From Apostichopus japonicus (Eukaryota; Echinodermata; Holothuroidea; Aspidochirotida; Stichopodidae): DNA of 64,000 nucleotides. Positions 45,201 through 56,431 of this stretch are shown in pieces. Made by a program: the position numbers and the translations under genes. The stretch's first letter is position 1; each line of letters starts with the position of its first letter. A model generated the notes under the pieces. That model ran no database searches. It was not told the origin of the DNA and saw nothing but the letters and a program-made list of their open reading frames with translations. The stretch lies in NCBI RefSeq assembly GCF_037975245.1, contig NC_092578.1:13252321-13316320 (forward strand), given 5' to 3'.

Positions 45201-45734
45201 TATTCAAACTTAGTAGTGTGGCATTTTTCTCAATTGTTGCATATGCGGTTTCCATGAAAAAAGTGATAGCTAAATTAACTGAACTGACATGAATATTGGA
45301 CAACATGTACACTAAGTATTGACATCAAATAGGGAACTGCACTGTCAAGACTTCCACTTGCAATTTATGAAACAATTATCTGGACTTATTTATGTTCATT
45401 CTCTTGTCAGAAAAGATGGCTCAAATTTGAGGACTAGATGAGGACTAGATTTATATGTCATTGCTTGGAGCCAGGTACGGTGCATTCTATGAGTTTGAAT
45501 TTTTCTTTTTAGTTTCTGGACAGGTATATGACATGCAGCATACAAATTAAAATTTGTTAATGAATTTTCTTCCTTTACAGCATCATAAAATTCATTATTA
45601 ATAATCCATTTATACAAATTCTTATGTTGCTGTATTTGAGAATAATTTTCGTTAGTAAAACAAAGATTTTAATCATATTCATTGCATTAACTATTATTCA
45701 TGTAACTCCCTTACTTCACTGTATCAAATAAAAC
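44944..45734 (+). repeat. Direct duplication, copy 1 (791 bp)
   Basis: Matches 46836-47626 at a constant offset of 1892 bp without indels; identical wherever compared, including several encoded open frames. Confidence 0.9.
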
Positions 45735-48320
45735 CAGGAAGAGCTTGCTGTCACTTATCTGGTCCGAAAAAATTATAGCATGAGGTAAATTTCCTCCTGG
45801 GTGCATAATTATCATAACAGTTCAAGAATTTTTACCAAAGGTGATCTTTGGTATCTGGAGTCGGCTCGGACTTGAGGGGTCTTGTATTTGGCTCAGACAA
45901 GATGGACTCGGACTTGGATCGGGCTCTGGGTAATTGGACTCGACTACAGCTCTGCCATAAATATAAAGATATAATGGATTGTTAATAATTTATGATATGA
46001 TGTTGTGAAGGTAGACACTTAGAGAGTACTCCTAAATGTAATGGATAGCATTAAACTCTTCGTTTCACTAACAAAAGGATTCTCAAATACAGTACTAGCA
46101 ACATTACAACTAGAATAGTTGATTACCAATACGCTGCAGTGAAGTAAAGGAGTTTAATAAAGAGCATCCCTCAATGTAATGACTAGGATGAAACTCTTAG
46201 TTTCACTAACAAAAGTATACCACATGCAGTACCAACATGGGGGGGGGGGATGCCCATTACATTGAGGGTCCACTAGACTTAAGGTTTGCTAGACCCAACA
46301 TCCCCGTTGTGGGAAGCATTATTGAGCATCTAGTTAGCATTAATTGGGTAACTGAAGTATTAAAAGACCTTGGTGTCTCCCCTCCCAGCAGTATAACAAC
46401 TGGAATAATGGATTGGTGAAACAATGTTTTATTTGATACAGTGAAGTAAGGGAGTTACATGAATAATAGTTAATGCAATGAATATGATTAAAATCTTTGT
46501 TTTACTAACGAAAATTATTCTCAAATACAGCAACATAAGAATTTGTATAAATGGATTATTAATAATGAATTTTATGATGCTGTAAAGGAAGAAAATTCAT
46601 TAACAAATTTTAATTTGTATGCTGCATGTCATATACCTGTCCAGAAACTAAAAAGAAAAATTCAAACTCATAGAATGCACCGTACCTGGCTCCAAGCAAT
46701 GACATATAAATCTAGTCCTCATCTAGTCCTCAAATTTGAGCCATCTTTTCTGACAAGAGAATGAACATAAATAAGTCCAGATAATTGTTTCATAAATTGC
46801 AAGTGGAAGTCTTGACAGTGCAGTTCCCTATTTGATGTATAGCCTAGTGTATAGCCTAGTGGTTAACGCCGGCGTCTCCCAGTCATGAGATCCCCGGTTC
46901 GATTCCCCGCCGACAGCAATGTGTGTCGTCTGGCAAGGGTGTTGTTCAATAACAATTTCCTGACATGGACGTTAAATGAATGTGTGCCGAGAGATTGGCT
47001 TCGGTCAGCTTGCGAGTCTATAAGCCTCCATGGCTTCTTTCGCGAGTTCCTGCTTGCGGGAAGATCACATATACATACATACATACATACAATATTCAAA
47101 CTTAGTAGTGTGGCATTTTTCTCAATTGTTGCATATGCGGTTTCCATGAAAAAAGTGATAGCTAAATTAACTGAACTGACATGAATATTGGACAACATGT
47201 ACACTAAGTATTGACATCAAATAGGGAACTGCACTGTCAAGACTTCCACTTGCAATTTATGAAACAATTATCTGGACTTATTTATGTTCATTCTCTTGTC
47301 AGAAAAGATGGCTCAAATTTGAGGACTAGATGAGGACTAGATTTATATGTCATTGCTTGGAGCCAGGTACGGTGCATTCTATGAGTTTGAATTTTTCTTT
47401 TTAGTTTCTGGACAGGTATATGACATGCAGCATACAAATTAAAATTTGTTAATGAATTTTCTTCCTTTACAGCATCATAAAATTCATTATTAATAATCCA
47501 TTTATACAAATTCTTATGTTGCTGTATTTGAGAATAATTTTCGTTAGTAAAACAAAGATTTTAATCATATTCATTGCATTAACTATTATTCATGTAACTC
47601 CCTTACTTCACTGTATCAAATAAAACATTGTTTCACCAATCCATTATTCCAGTTGTTATACTGCTGGGAGGGGAGACACCAAGGTCTTTTAATACTTCAG
47701 TTACCCAATTAATGCTAACTAGATGCTCAATAATGCTTCCCACAACGGGGATGTTGGGTCTAGCAAACCTTAAGTCTAGTGGACCCTCAATGTAATGGGC
47801 ATCCCCCCCCCCCATGTTGGTACTGCATGTGGTATACTTTTGTTAGTGAAACTAAGAGTTTCATCCTAGTCATTACATTGAGGGATGCTCTTTATTAAAC
47901 TCCTTTACTTCACTGCAGCGTATTGGTAATCAACTATTCTAGTTGTAATGTTGCTAGTACTGTATTTGAGAATCCTTTTGTTAGTGAAACGAAGAGTTTA
48001 ATGCTATCCATTACATTTAGGAGTACTCTCTAAGTGTCTACCTTCACAACATCATATCATAAATTATTAACAATCCATTATATCTTTATATTTATGGCAG
48101 AGCTGTAGTCGAGTCCAATTACCCAGAGCCCGATCCAAGTCCGAGTCCATCTTGTCTGAGCCAAATACAAGACCCCTCAAGTCCGAGCCGACTCCAGATA
48201 CCAAAGATCACCTTTGGTAAAAATTCTTGAACTGTTATGATAATTATGCACCCAGGAGGAAATTTACCTCATGCTATAATTTTTTCGGACCAGATAAGTG
48301 ACAGCAAGCTCTTCCTGGTT
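45732..48320. repeat. Giant palindrome: 1107-bp arms around a SINE
   Basis: Arms 45732-46838 and 47214-48320 are inverted copies with a constant coordinate sum (94052), hence no net indels. The 375-bp centre is the second SINE copy. Combined with the direct duplication, the layout is S-A-B-A'-S-A-B' (prime = inverted). Confidence 0.92.
46836..47092 (+). mobile_element. tRNA-derived SINE, copy 2
   Basis: Identical to copy 1 at an offset of 1892 bp. It forms the loop of the palindrome. Confidence 0.85.
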
Positions 48321-49010
48321 CATAAATGTTATAAAACTACTGGGAGGGGAGACACCAAGGTCCTTCAATACTTCAGTTACCCAATAAATGCTAACTAGAC
48401 GCTCAATAATGCTTCCCACAATGGGGGTGTTGGGTCTAGCAAGTCTAGTGGACCCTCAATATAATGGGCATCCCTCTTGTTGGTACTGCATGTGGTATCC
48501 TTTTGTTAGTGAAACTAAGAGTTTTATCCTAGTCATTACATTGAGGGATGCTCTTTATTAAACTCCCTTTCTTCACTGCATCGTATTGGTGATCCATTAT
48601 TTTAGCTGTAATGTTGCTAGTACTGTATTTGAGAATCCTTTTGTTAGTGAAACGAAGAGTTTAATGCTATCCATTACATTTAGGAGTTAACTTTCTAAGT
48701 CTCTACCTTCTCAACATCATATAATAAATTATTAACAATCCATTATCTTTTTATATTTATGGCAGAGCTGTAGTCGAGTCCAATTAGCCAGAGTCTGAGC
48801 CAAGTCCGACCCCACATGGTATGAGCCAAATCCAAGACCTTTCAAGTCCGAGCCGACTCCAGATATTCAAATATGATCACCTTTGGTAAAAATTCTTGAA
48901 CTGTTATGATAATTATGCACCCAGGAGGAAATTTACCTCATGCTATAATTTTTTTCGGACCAGATAAGTGGCAGCAAGCTTTTCCTGGTTCATAAATGTT
49001 CAGCCCGGGC
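48321..49010. repeat. Older tandem copy of the palindrome's outer arm
   Basis: This block repeats 47640-48330 at an offset of about 690 bp with clear substitutions and small indels, e.g. CACTAGACTTAAGG reduced to a shorter form. It shows that the arm sequence was tandemly duplicated before the recent inversion. Confidence 0.85.
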
Positions 49011-51155
49011 GCTCAACTTTCAAACCATGCAGGGAGAGGCAAAATCATATTCAAACCACGACCACCGCCAGGTTAGAACGTGCTTGTGAGAACCCTGCTC
49101 TACTAAAAGTGAAATTCTAGTTACATTTAGGATTGCTCATTAAGATTTTCAAATCATCATCATTGTCATGGTTGCTACTTTTTCTGATGTCATCATCATT
49201 TGTGAATTATTGTGATTGTTGCCATGTTACATTTGCCAGTATCAATTTTGCTTATTGTTCTCTCAAAATTGCAGAGTAGAAGGAAGAAATGTTAGCTAAT
49301 AGTTATTATACCATATGTTCTTGGTCTCTAAATTGTTTACGCTGAGGTCAGTATGAACAGAAGTGTTTATAATAGTTTTCCTTTCTGTTAAAGTATTTTC
49401 TGAATCATTTCATTAATTTTATATTTATACTGGAATTTTCAGTAGGTGTTGGCCTCATTGAGGGTCAAGGCTACTCAAGGTCAATAGAGTAACATAGAGC
49501 ATCTAACTCAACAAGGAAAAGTTGGTAGTCATATGTAGTGCATATAGGTTTCTGACATTGAGTACTATTCTATAAACAGTATAGCAGAAGCCCATGTGAG
49601 ATAACTAGATATCTGAATCTGAAAGCCATGTTAACATGATAGTTCAATGTTGGAATGATGAATGGAAGTTTGTATGCAGGTGTATCATGTGCTGAGCTCT
49701 TAGCCAAGTCAAAGGTTATTTGAGGCCAATATAGGTAAAATCTGAAAACCTTCATGATCCCATACTATCTAGTATCTGACTAGTAGCTGCTTTAATAGCT
49801 GAATCTTAGGGCAATTAATATATTTATCAGAACAAGTAATGTACCTCAAAAGACTTCTTAAGCTCTTTTGAGCCCCATTCAATATTTCAGTGTATTAACT
49901 TCATCATTCTTTTAACAAATTTACTCCAAATTGCTAGTTTCATGTTCTGGCAATGAACCTTTGTCATATCATGTTGCATGAGTGCTTTAACTGGTTTACA
50001 AGCTTGCAAAATTCTTAAAAGGAGGATAGGGTGTTGGGATAAATAGTTCAAAATAATATTAACAAAATTGTACCATATTTTGCTTTTCTTTTTTCCCATA
50101 TGTTGCCACTGCTTGAATAAGACTAGTTGATAGGACTTTTTGTGAGCTCCACCTTTGACAACAAGGTACAGTAGACTTCAACTGCATCTTGTTGGCAACA
50201 TCCTAGGAAAGTTTCAATAAACACAGATGTTTCTGTAAATGAGGAATCTGATGAACATTCCAATACTGCAAGTCTTTATTGGAGATTTCAGCAGGAGGCA
50301 ATAACCAATTCTGCTATCGTTACATACTGTAGGTCCTTTATAAAATGCCACTTAAAGAACTGTATTACTTCCTTGGAAGGTGAATTTTATTGTCAAATAC
50401 AACATCTGTCAAATATTTAGTTTCCCAACCTGTCCAACACCTCCCCCCCACCCCTCCATTTATCCCAAGTAGTTTACAGAAACTGGGACAGAACATTTTT
50501 TGTGGGAAGCAAGGTTAAATAATGTTGTTTGAGGTATTGAGCATTTATCAATATGTCCCTTTCGAAACTAGATAGGAGGAAGTAGCAAACAATGCAAGGA
50601 AAACATGAAGTTCAAGTGGATGCTTTAATTGCTTTTACCCAAAACATTGCTATATTCATTGATAAATATAATCCACTTCAAATTCAGTACCGTTATACAA
50701 CATGCAAAAGAGTTATGATATTGATGTACTTTCTGAATTTAGACCATTGCAGGTGAACATCTTAACATTGGTTTTTAATTTGACTGTATGTAGAAAACAA
50801 ATGAACCTCAGATACAATGTCGTGCAAATGCATATTACTGCTAGGAGCTGTTTAACAAACAGTGAAAGAAAAATTTATTACTTGACTGTCAAAAGATTCG
50901 CAGAACTCCACTCCTTCAACAATATTTACAGTGGTGCAGACTTCAAAGCAGTGCAAGGGCAACAACTGTCTATCTCTTTAACAAATTTCCAAGTGCTTTC
51001 ATTTCTAGCATTTGCATATGTTCAAAAGAAAAATGACAAATTAAAAGATGTGGTCTTTTCAACATGTTACCACATCTCCCCCCCCCCTCTCTCCCCCATC
51101 AAAAAAGTATTGCATGTACAGCAGTAACCCTTTTTGTACATGTGCAATATATGGG
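49011..51155. other. No recognised gene
   Basis: Only isolated open frames. The longest is a 141-codon plus-strand frame at 50702-51127, with no recognised domain and a proline/lysine end in low-complexity sequence. Confidence 0.4.
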
Positions 51156-51163
51156 GCAGAGCC

Positions 51164-51793
51164 CAGGGGCGTAGCGAAGGGGTTTTTGTTGGGGGGTGTG
51201 GAGAATTTGATTTGCCGACGAATCTGGAGGTGGTGACTGAAATGGGCGAAGGGGTCTAAGGGGAGGGGGTGTCCCCCTACCCTTTGGCAATTTTTTAGTT
51301 TTGAAACGTCCTTAGATGCAATCTGGTGCATATTTTAAGTCAAATTTGATATGCCGACGGATCTGGAAGTGGCGACTGAAATGGGGGAGGGGTCTAAGGG
51401 GAGGGGGATCCCCCTCCCCTTTGGCAATTTTTTAGTTTTGAAACGTCCTTAGATGCAATCTGGTGCATATTTTAAGTCAAATTTGATATGCCTACATATC
51501 TGGAGGTGGTGACTGAAATGGGGGAGGGGTCTAAGGGGAGGGGGTGCCCCCCTCCCCTTTGGAAAATTTTTAGTTTTGAAACGTCCTTAGATGCAATCTG
51601 GTGCATATTTTAAGTCAAATTTGGCATGGAAGAAGCTCCCGTTCTCCTTTTCTCTATTCAGCTTTCCTTCTTTCTTCCCCTTCCGCTCTCTTCACCTTTT
51701 CTCATTTTGCCGACAGACCCAAAATTTGCCGACAGCGACCAAATTATTGGGGGGTGTGACACCCCCCCACACCCCCCGCTCGCTACGCCCCTG
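51164..51793. mobile_element. Non-autonomous hAT-like element with G-rich internal repeats
   Basis: Ends are CAGGGGCGTAGCGA and TCGCTACGCCCCTG. A perfect 8-bp target duplication GCAGAGCC occurs at 51156-51163 and 51794-51801. The interior has three ~138-bp tandem copies, each with closely spaced G runs (GGGGAGGGGTCTAAGGGGAG type in the later copies) that fit a G-quadruplex pattern. No transposase. Confidence 0.9.
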
Positions 51794-52731
51794 GCAGAGC
51801 CTTATTCATGACTTGACCAAGCCCTTTATCCATTTGAATAGCACAAGTTATGTCAGTGGTATTCACATCAATGCCTCATTGAAAATGTGCCTCATGTTGA
51901 ATTTTCTAGCAGATAGCATGAATGTGAATGAGCTGTAGTTGTTGAAGTTGCTTTGTTTATATATTTCTGAAAGTAACATGAAATTTCATATTGATTTTTA
52001 ATGAAAATATTTGCATTTATCAGTAATAAACAGAAAGAAGACATAATGATTTCTGCTAAAGTGTCTTATCTCTGCCTCTTATGTTACAAATGTGTTCATT
52101 GGTTGGTCCTTGTACTTCGAACATATTGCTCCCTAACTCAGCAAACCCATATTCGATCTGAAGATGCTAATTCAGACAGCTTACTGTTCTAGCAAGTTCT
52201 CGACCAACTATATTGATGAATTTGCATCTGGATGAATTTGCACTGGATGAATTTGAATCATGCCAACTATGTAAGGAGCCATTTCTTTAAACCTTGTTAA
52301 ACCTTATCATTCATTGGTCTGCATGGTATCGAATCTCCATGATGACCACTCATGAACGACCCTTCGACCGCGGACCGGCAGTAGGCTATAGTTGCTGAAA
52401 AACCTGACGTGACATAGCGCATAGGCCGAGATATGTCATGATATTTCAAAGCAACTTACCAGATTGTCTTTTTTCTTCTATTTCTCTAAACTATTTGATG
52501 ACCATATCAAGACATGGGGATCTCAAAATAAAGGATGCTGTGAAACTTTAGAGCAGCTTACGAGGCCTGGGAAGTGCTATTTCCAACGATCTAGGAGGTC
52601 TTTATAGCTGAAAATTTCCCGTATGCTGAGCGCCAACCCATATGGTGGCACTCCACTCAGGTAGTAACAAGACGCCCTCCCAGGAATTGTTCAAGCCCCC
52701 CCCCAAGCGCCCACCCCCTCCACTGGAACAA

Positions 52732-52748
52732 TCCTGGCTACGTCACTG
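52732..52748. mobile_element. Truncated hAT-like terminus
   Basis: CCTGGCTACGTCACTG looks like one hAT-type end (CAGTGACGTAGCCAGG inverted). No partner end was found. Confidence 0.35.
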
Positions 52749-52946
52749 CATGTACCACAGGTTTATCTGATATCAAAGTGAAAGCGGCTTTCCACAAGAA
52801 TAAAGAAAGCATATCTACATTTTTGTGTAACACCTACACAACTCAATCCCCACGCAAACAAGACTACCTACGTATAGTTTTCATTGAGGATTCCAATAAT
52901 TCCTGCAATTTCCTACCAATAACATATGGAAAGTCACTCCTGTTAT

Positions 52947-53324
52947 CGTGGCGGAGCTAGGGGTATTGGTAAGAGGGGGTGAGAATGGTCTGTATGGGCG
53001 CTTTCGACTTTATCTAAGCGGAGCGCCACCACAGGTTGGCGCAGAGCGTACAGAAATCTTTTGAGTAAAGATGCTCCCTATATGGCCGGAAATGACCCTT
53101 TCCGGGCCTTGCTAATTTGCAGATAAACGAAGATTAAATAGGTGTCATCGCCAACAAAATGTGACAAATGTCAATAGGTAGATGAGAGCGCCATAAAAAA
53201 GTCAATACTCGCGAATAAGTAAAAGAAGTGATCAATAGCTGAAAAGGGCGCCAGCAGTCCATATTAGTCCGTTGAGGGGGGGGGGGGGCATCCGCCCCCT
53301 GACTGTATTGACGCTCCGCCACTG
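52947..53324 (+). mobile_element. hAT-like element, copy 1 of the reciprocal pair
   Basis: Ends are CGTGGCGGAGC (one base short of CAGTGGCGGAGC) and GCTCCGCCACTG. Left flank CCTGTTAT, right flank TTGGGAGC. About 378 bp, with a poly-G tract. Same orientation as copy 2. Confidence 0.88.
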
Positions 53325-55049
53325 TTGGGAGCTCAGTGTAGGAAGAGAAGGGGGGAGAGGGAGGGTATTTTTTAACGGTTTGGGTGAGCGTCTGCAATGA
53401 TTCGTAATGACATGTTATCACAAGCGTTCAACATGCTCAAATAAAAAGAATGAATGAGGAGGAATTCATATCACTTTTCAATCATTTTTTGAAACAAATT
53501 GAGCGAATTGATCGCTAGTAATCTTGAAATTGGTTTTATCACGGTCATTGTCATGTTTCTCATATGTACCTTTCTCATATAAAAGAATTCTGTACGTAAT
53601 GTTATCAGAAATACTTTTAAAATGACACCAAAGAGATTAAAAATTCTTTTCGAATTTGTTAATAATATTGTCTTTTAAGAGACACCGTAGACACGTTGCT
53701 CGGTTGGGTTTACTGCGATAGTGGCAAATGGAGACCAATATCCGCACTTAGTGGACCTAATGTTATAGTCGTGCATTGACCTTGAACAGAGGGGCCTACC
53801 GTGAAAACGTACGGAAAATTTATCCTTTTATATCTCAGCGAGACAATTCCACTGGATACAATAATACGACTCAAAAGTCCTTAGATGTGGTTATCATAAC
53901 AATCACAATAAAAGATATGTATGAAAAGCAGAACAAAGATATGATGGAAACTCAAATGTGGACCAAAAAACGATGTCCCTACGGATGCCGTTTAGTGACA
54001 TTTACATAATTTGTGTGTAGTAGGTTCCGTAGCTCTTTTGTGGAAAAACTTTGTGATATGCTTAAAGTTGGTAGTTCATCCATGCTTTAGATTAATGAGA
54101 GACATAGATCATCACGTTTTATGAGGAGGGAGGCTATTTTTAAAAATCTGGGTAATAGGTACTGTAACTCTTTTCTTGGAGAAAGCTTGGAATAGGCGGA
54201 TAAGGAAGAAAGTTTCGAGTTCCTTCCACGCATTAGATAAATGAGGGACCTAGTTCATCACGCTTTGCGAGGATATCTCATATATTAGGTGTAAGAGAAG
54301 CGGTGATTGTAAGGAGGGGAAGGGGAGAATGGGGGGGGGGTAAATGATGTTACCAGGGGACCTAATAATTTGTCCTAAATGAGATTTAAAAAATTCATTA
54401 ATGTAAGTAAATTTTATTACTGCCTGCTCTCGCTGATTTCTTTTAACCCTATAGAGCGGAGTGTGTGAGGTGAAGAAGGGTAGGGCAGGATGGGGGAGGG
54501 ATGATAAATGACGATGTAACCAGGGGGCTAATAATTCGTTCAATAAGAGATTTGAAAATATATATATATATGCAAGTTAATATCATTACTGCCTGCTCCC
54601 ATTGATTTCTTTCAAACCTAAGTTACGCTTAATTATCGGAAGACTATACGCCGATAATACAATTCTTTAACAAGGAGATGCTTCTAATTTATTAAAATGT
54701 GTAACTTTCACTAATCTATTTGGAAAAAATATGCTTTTAAGTTGAAAGAGTCAGTAAGGATCAATTAAGTAGAACAAGGATCGTTGCGTGCTGCGTGTAA
54801 CGATGAAGTTTCCTACATTGGGATGGAAGAGTATTAGGGAGTGTAAGATTGAGTGGGAAGTTAAATGACGGTGTAACTGAGAAATTAAAAAAAATCTTAG
54901 TGATAAAATCATTATTGCTTGCTCTTTGCTGATTTAACATTAGAATAAGTGTCTCTAATCATTAGATATTCCTTTAACATACGAGGTTCGGTTGGGGAAG
55001 GGGGGGGGGGGGGGTACTAGACGGATTGACGGGGAAGAAGATTGGGAGC
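53325..55049. other. Segment enclosed by two hAT-like copies
   Basis: It starts and ends with the same 8-mer TTGGGAGC (53325-53332, 55042-55049). Inside are diverged tandem blocks: two at about 54000-54290 and three at about 54290-54930, sharing TACTGCCTGCTC and GCTGATTTC. No gene is seen; a 77-codon open frame at 53776 is unassigned. Confidence 0.75.
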
Positions 55050-55381
55050 CAGTGGCGGAGCTAGGGATATTGGTCAGAGGGGCGAGAAAGGTCTGAACGG
55101 GCGCTTTCGACTTTATCTAAGCGGAGCGCCACCACAGGTTGGCGCAGAGCGTACAGAAATGTTTTGAGTAAAGATACTCCCTATATCGCCGGAAATGACC
55201 CTTTAGGTATAGGTGTCATCGCCAACAAAATGTGACAAATGTCAATAGGTAGATGAGAGCGCAATAAAAAAGTAAATAATCGCGAATAAGTAAAAAGTGT
55301 TGAATAGCTGAAAAGGGCGCCAGCTTCCCATTTGAGTCCGCCCCCCCCCCCCCGCCTGACTGTATGGACGCTCCGCCACTG
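55050..55381 (+). mobile_element. hAT-like element, copy 2 of the reciprocal pair
   Basis: Ends are CAGTGGCGGAGC and GCTCCGCCACTG. Left flank TTGGGAGC, right flank CCTGTTAT. Differs from copy 1 by a ~45-bp internal deletion and scattered changes. Confidence 0.88.
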
Positions 55382-55544
55382 CCTGTTATGACATTAGAAA
55401 CAAATACTGATATGAGATGAGTGTGGTATATACCTACTGGCGACTGATAACAGTATTATAGTGCATGTTCTAGCCTTTTGACATCGTATGAATCTAGCAG
55501 ACAACGTACAGGTACCGTCTGGTACCATTATCCGTTTTGAGTGA

Positions 55545-56431
55545 TATTTAGGGGTTCTAGGACAAAATCCCCCGGACAAAATCCCCCCAGACAATATCCC
55601 ACTGACCCATACAAAGCCTGCCTGCAACAACCAGCGATGGCCCAGGTGTGACAGTCAAGGCATGGGACATTGCACTGGTTAGGGTACCGTTCAGGGGATT
55701 GGTCAGGGTACTAGTGAGGGTACTGGCGAGTGTAACTGTGAGGGCTCCTGTTAGGGTACCTGTGAGGGTACCGGTCAAGGTACTGGTCATGTGACTGGTC
55801 AGGGTACCGGTCATCATACTGGTCACTCTACCAGTCAGGGTTCCACTCAGTGTACTGGTTAGGGTACTGGTCAGGATACTGGTCAGGGGACTGGTCCGGA
55901 GTTCATTGAGGGTAATTGCAAGGCTACCTGTTAGTGTGGCCATGGGATATAGCTCCATGTTGTGGCATTTAAGGGACCGGTCAAGGTACTGGTCAAATTA
56001 CTGTTTATTGTACCAGTACTAGTAAGGGTACGTGTCAGAGTATGTGTCAGGGTGCCTTTCAGGATACCAGTTGGGATACCGGTCGAGGTACCGGCCGGGG
56101 TACAGGTCAGGGAGGAGCACCGGTGGGGGTAACTGTCAGGCTCACTTTTAAGGTACCGGTCGGGGTATGGTCGGAGTACTGGTCCGGGAACCACTGAGAG
56201 TACCAATGGAAATACTGGTGAGGGTACCGGATGACGGTACTGGATGACGATACCGGGGACCGGGATGACGCATTTTTGTAAAGAATTGATGGGATTTTTT
56301 TATAGCTTGGGGAGATTTTGGCTTGGGTGGATTTTGTCCTAGGGGGATTTTGTCCAGGGGGATTTTGGCTCTGGGGGATTTTGTCCTAGGGGGACTTTGT
56401 CTGGGGGATTTTGTCCTGTCACCCTATTTAG
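55545..56431. mobile_element. Minisatellite enclosed by inverted repeats with possible target duplication
   Basis: The left end GGGTTCTAGGACAAAATCCCCC is inverted at the right end (GGGGGATTTTGTCCTGTCACCC). TATTTAG lies on both sides (55545-55551, 56425-56431). Between them (about 55640-56270) is a degenerate ~12-bp array built on GGTCAGGGTACT, and the ends carry extra GGGGGATTTTGTCC units. It looks like a foldback-type DNA element. Confidence 0.65.

Noticed and set aside
50702-51127. 141-codon plus-strand open frame
   Set aside because: No recognised domain, no splice or promoter context, and it ends in low-complexity sequence at a hAT-like insertion.
55557-56206. Thr/Leu/Ser-rich minus-strand open frames
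   Set aside because: Translations of the 12-bp minisatellite.
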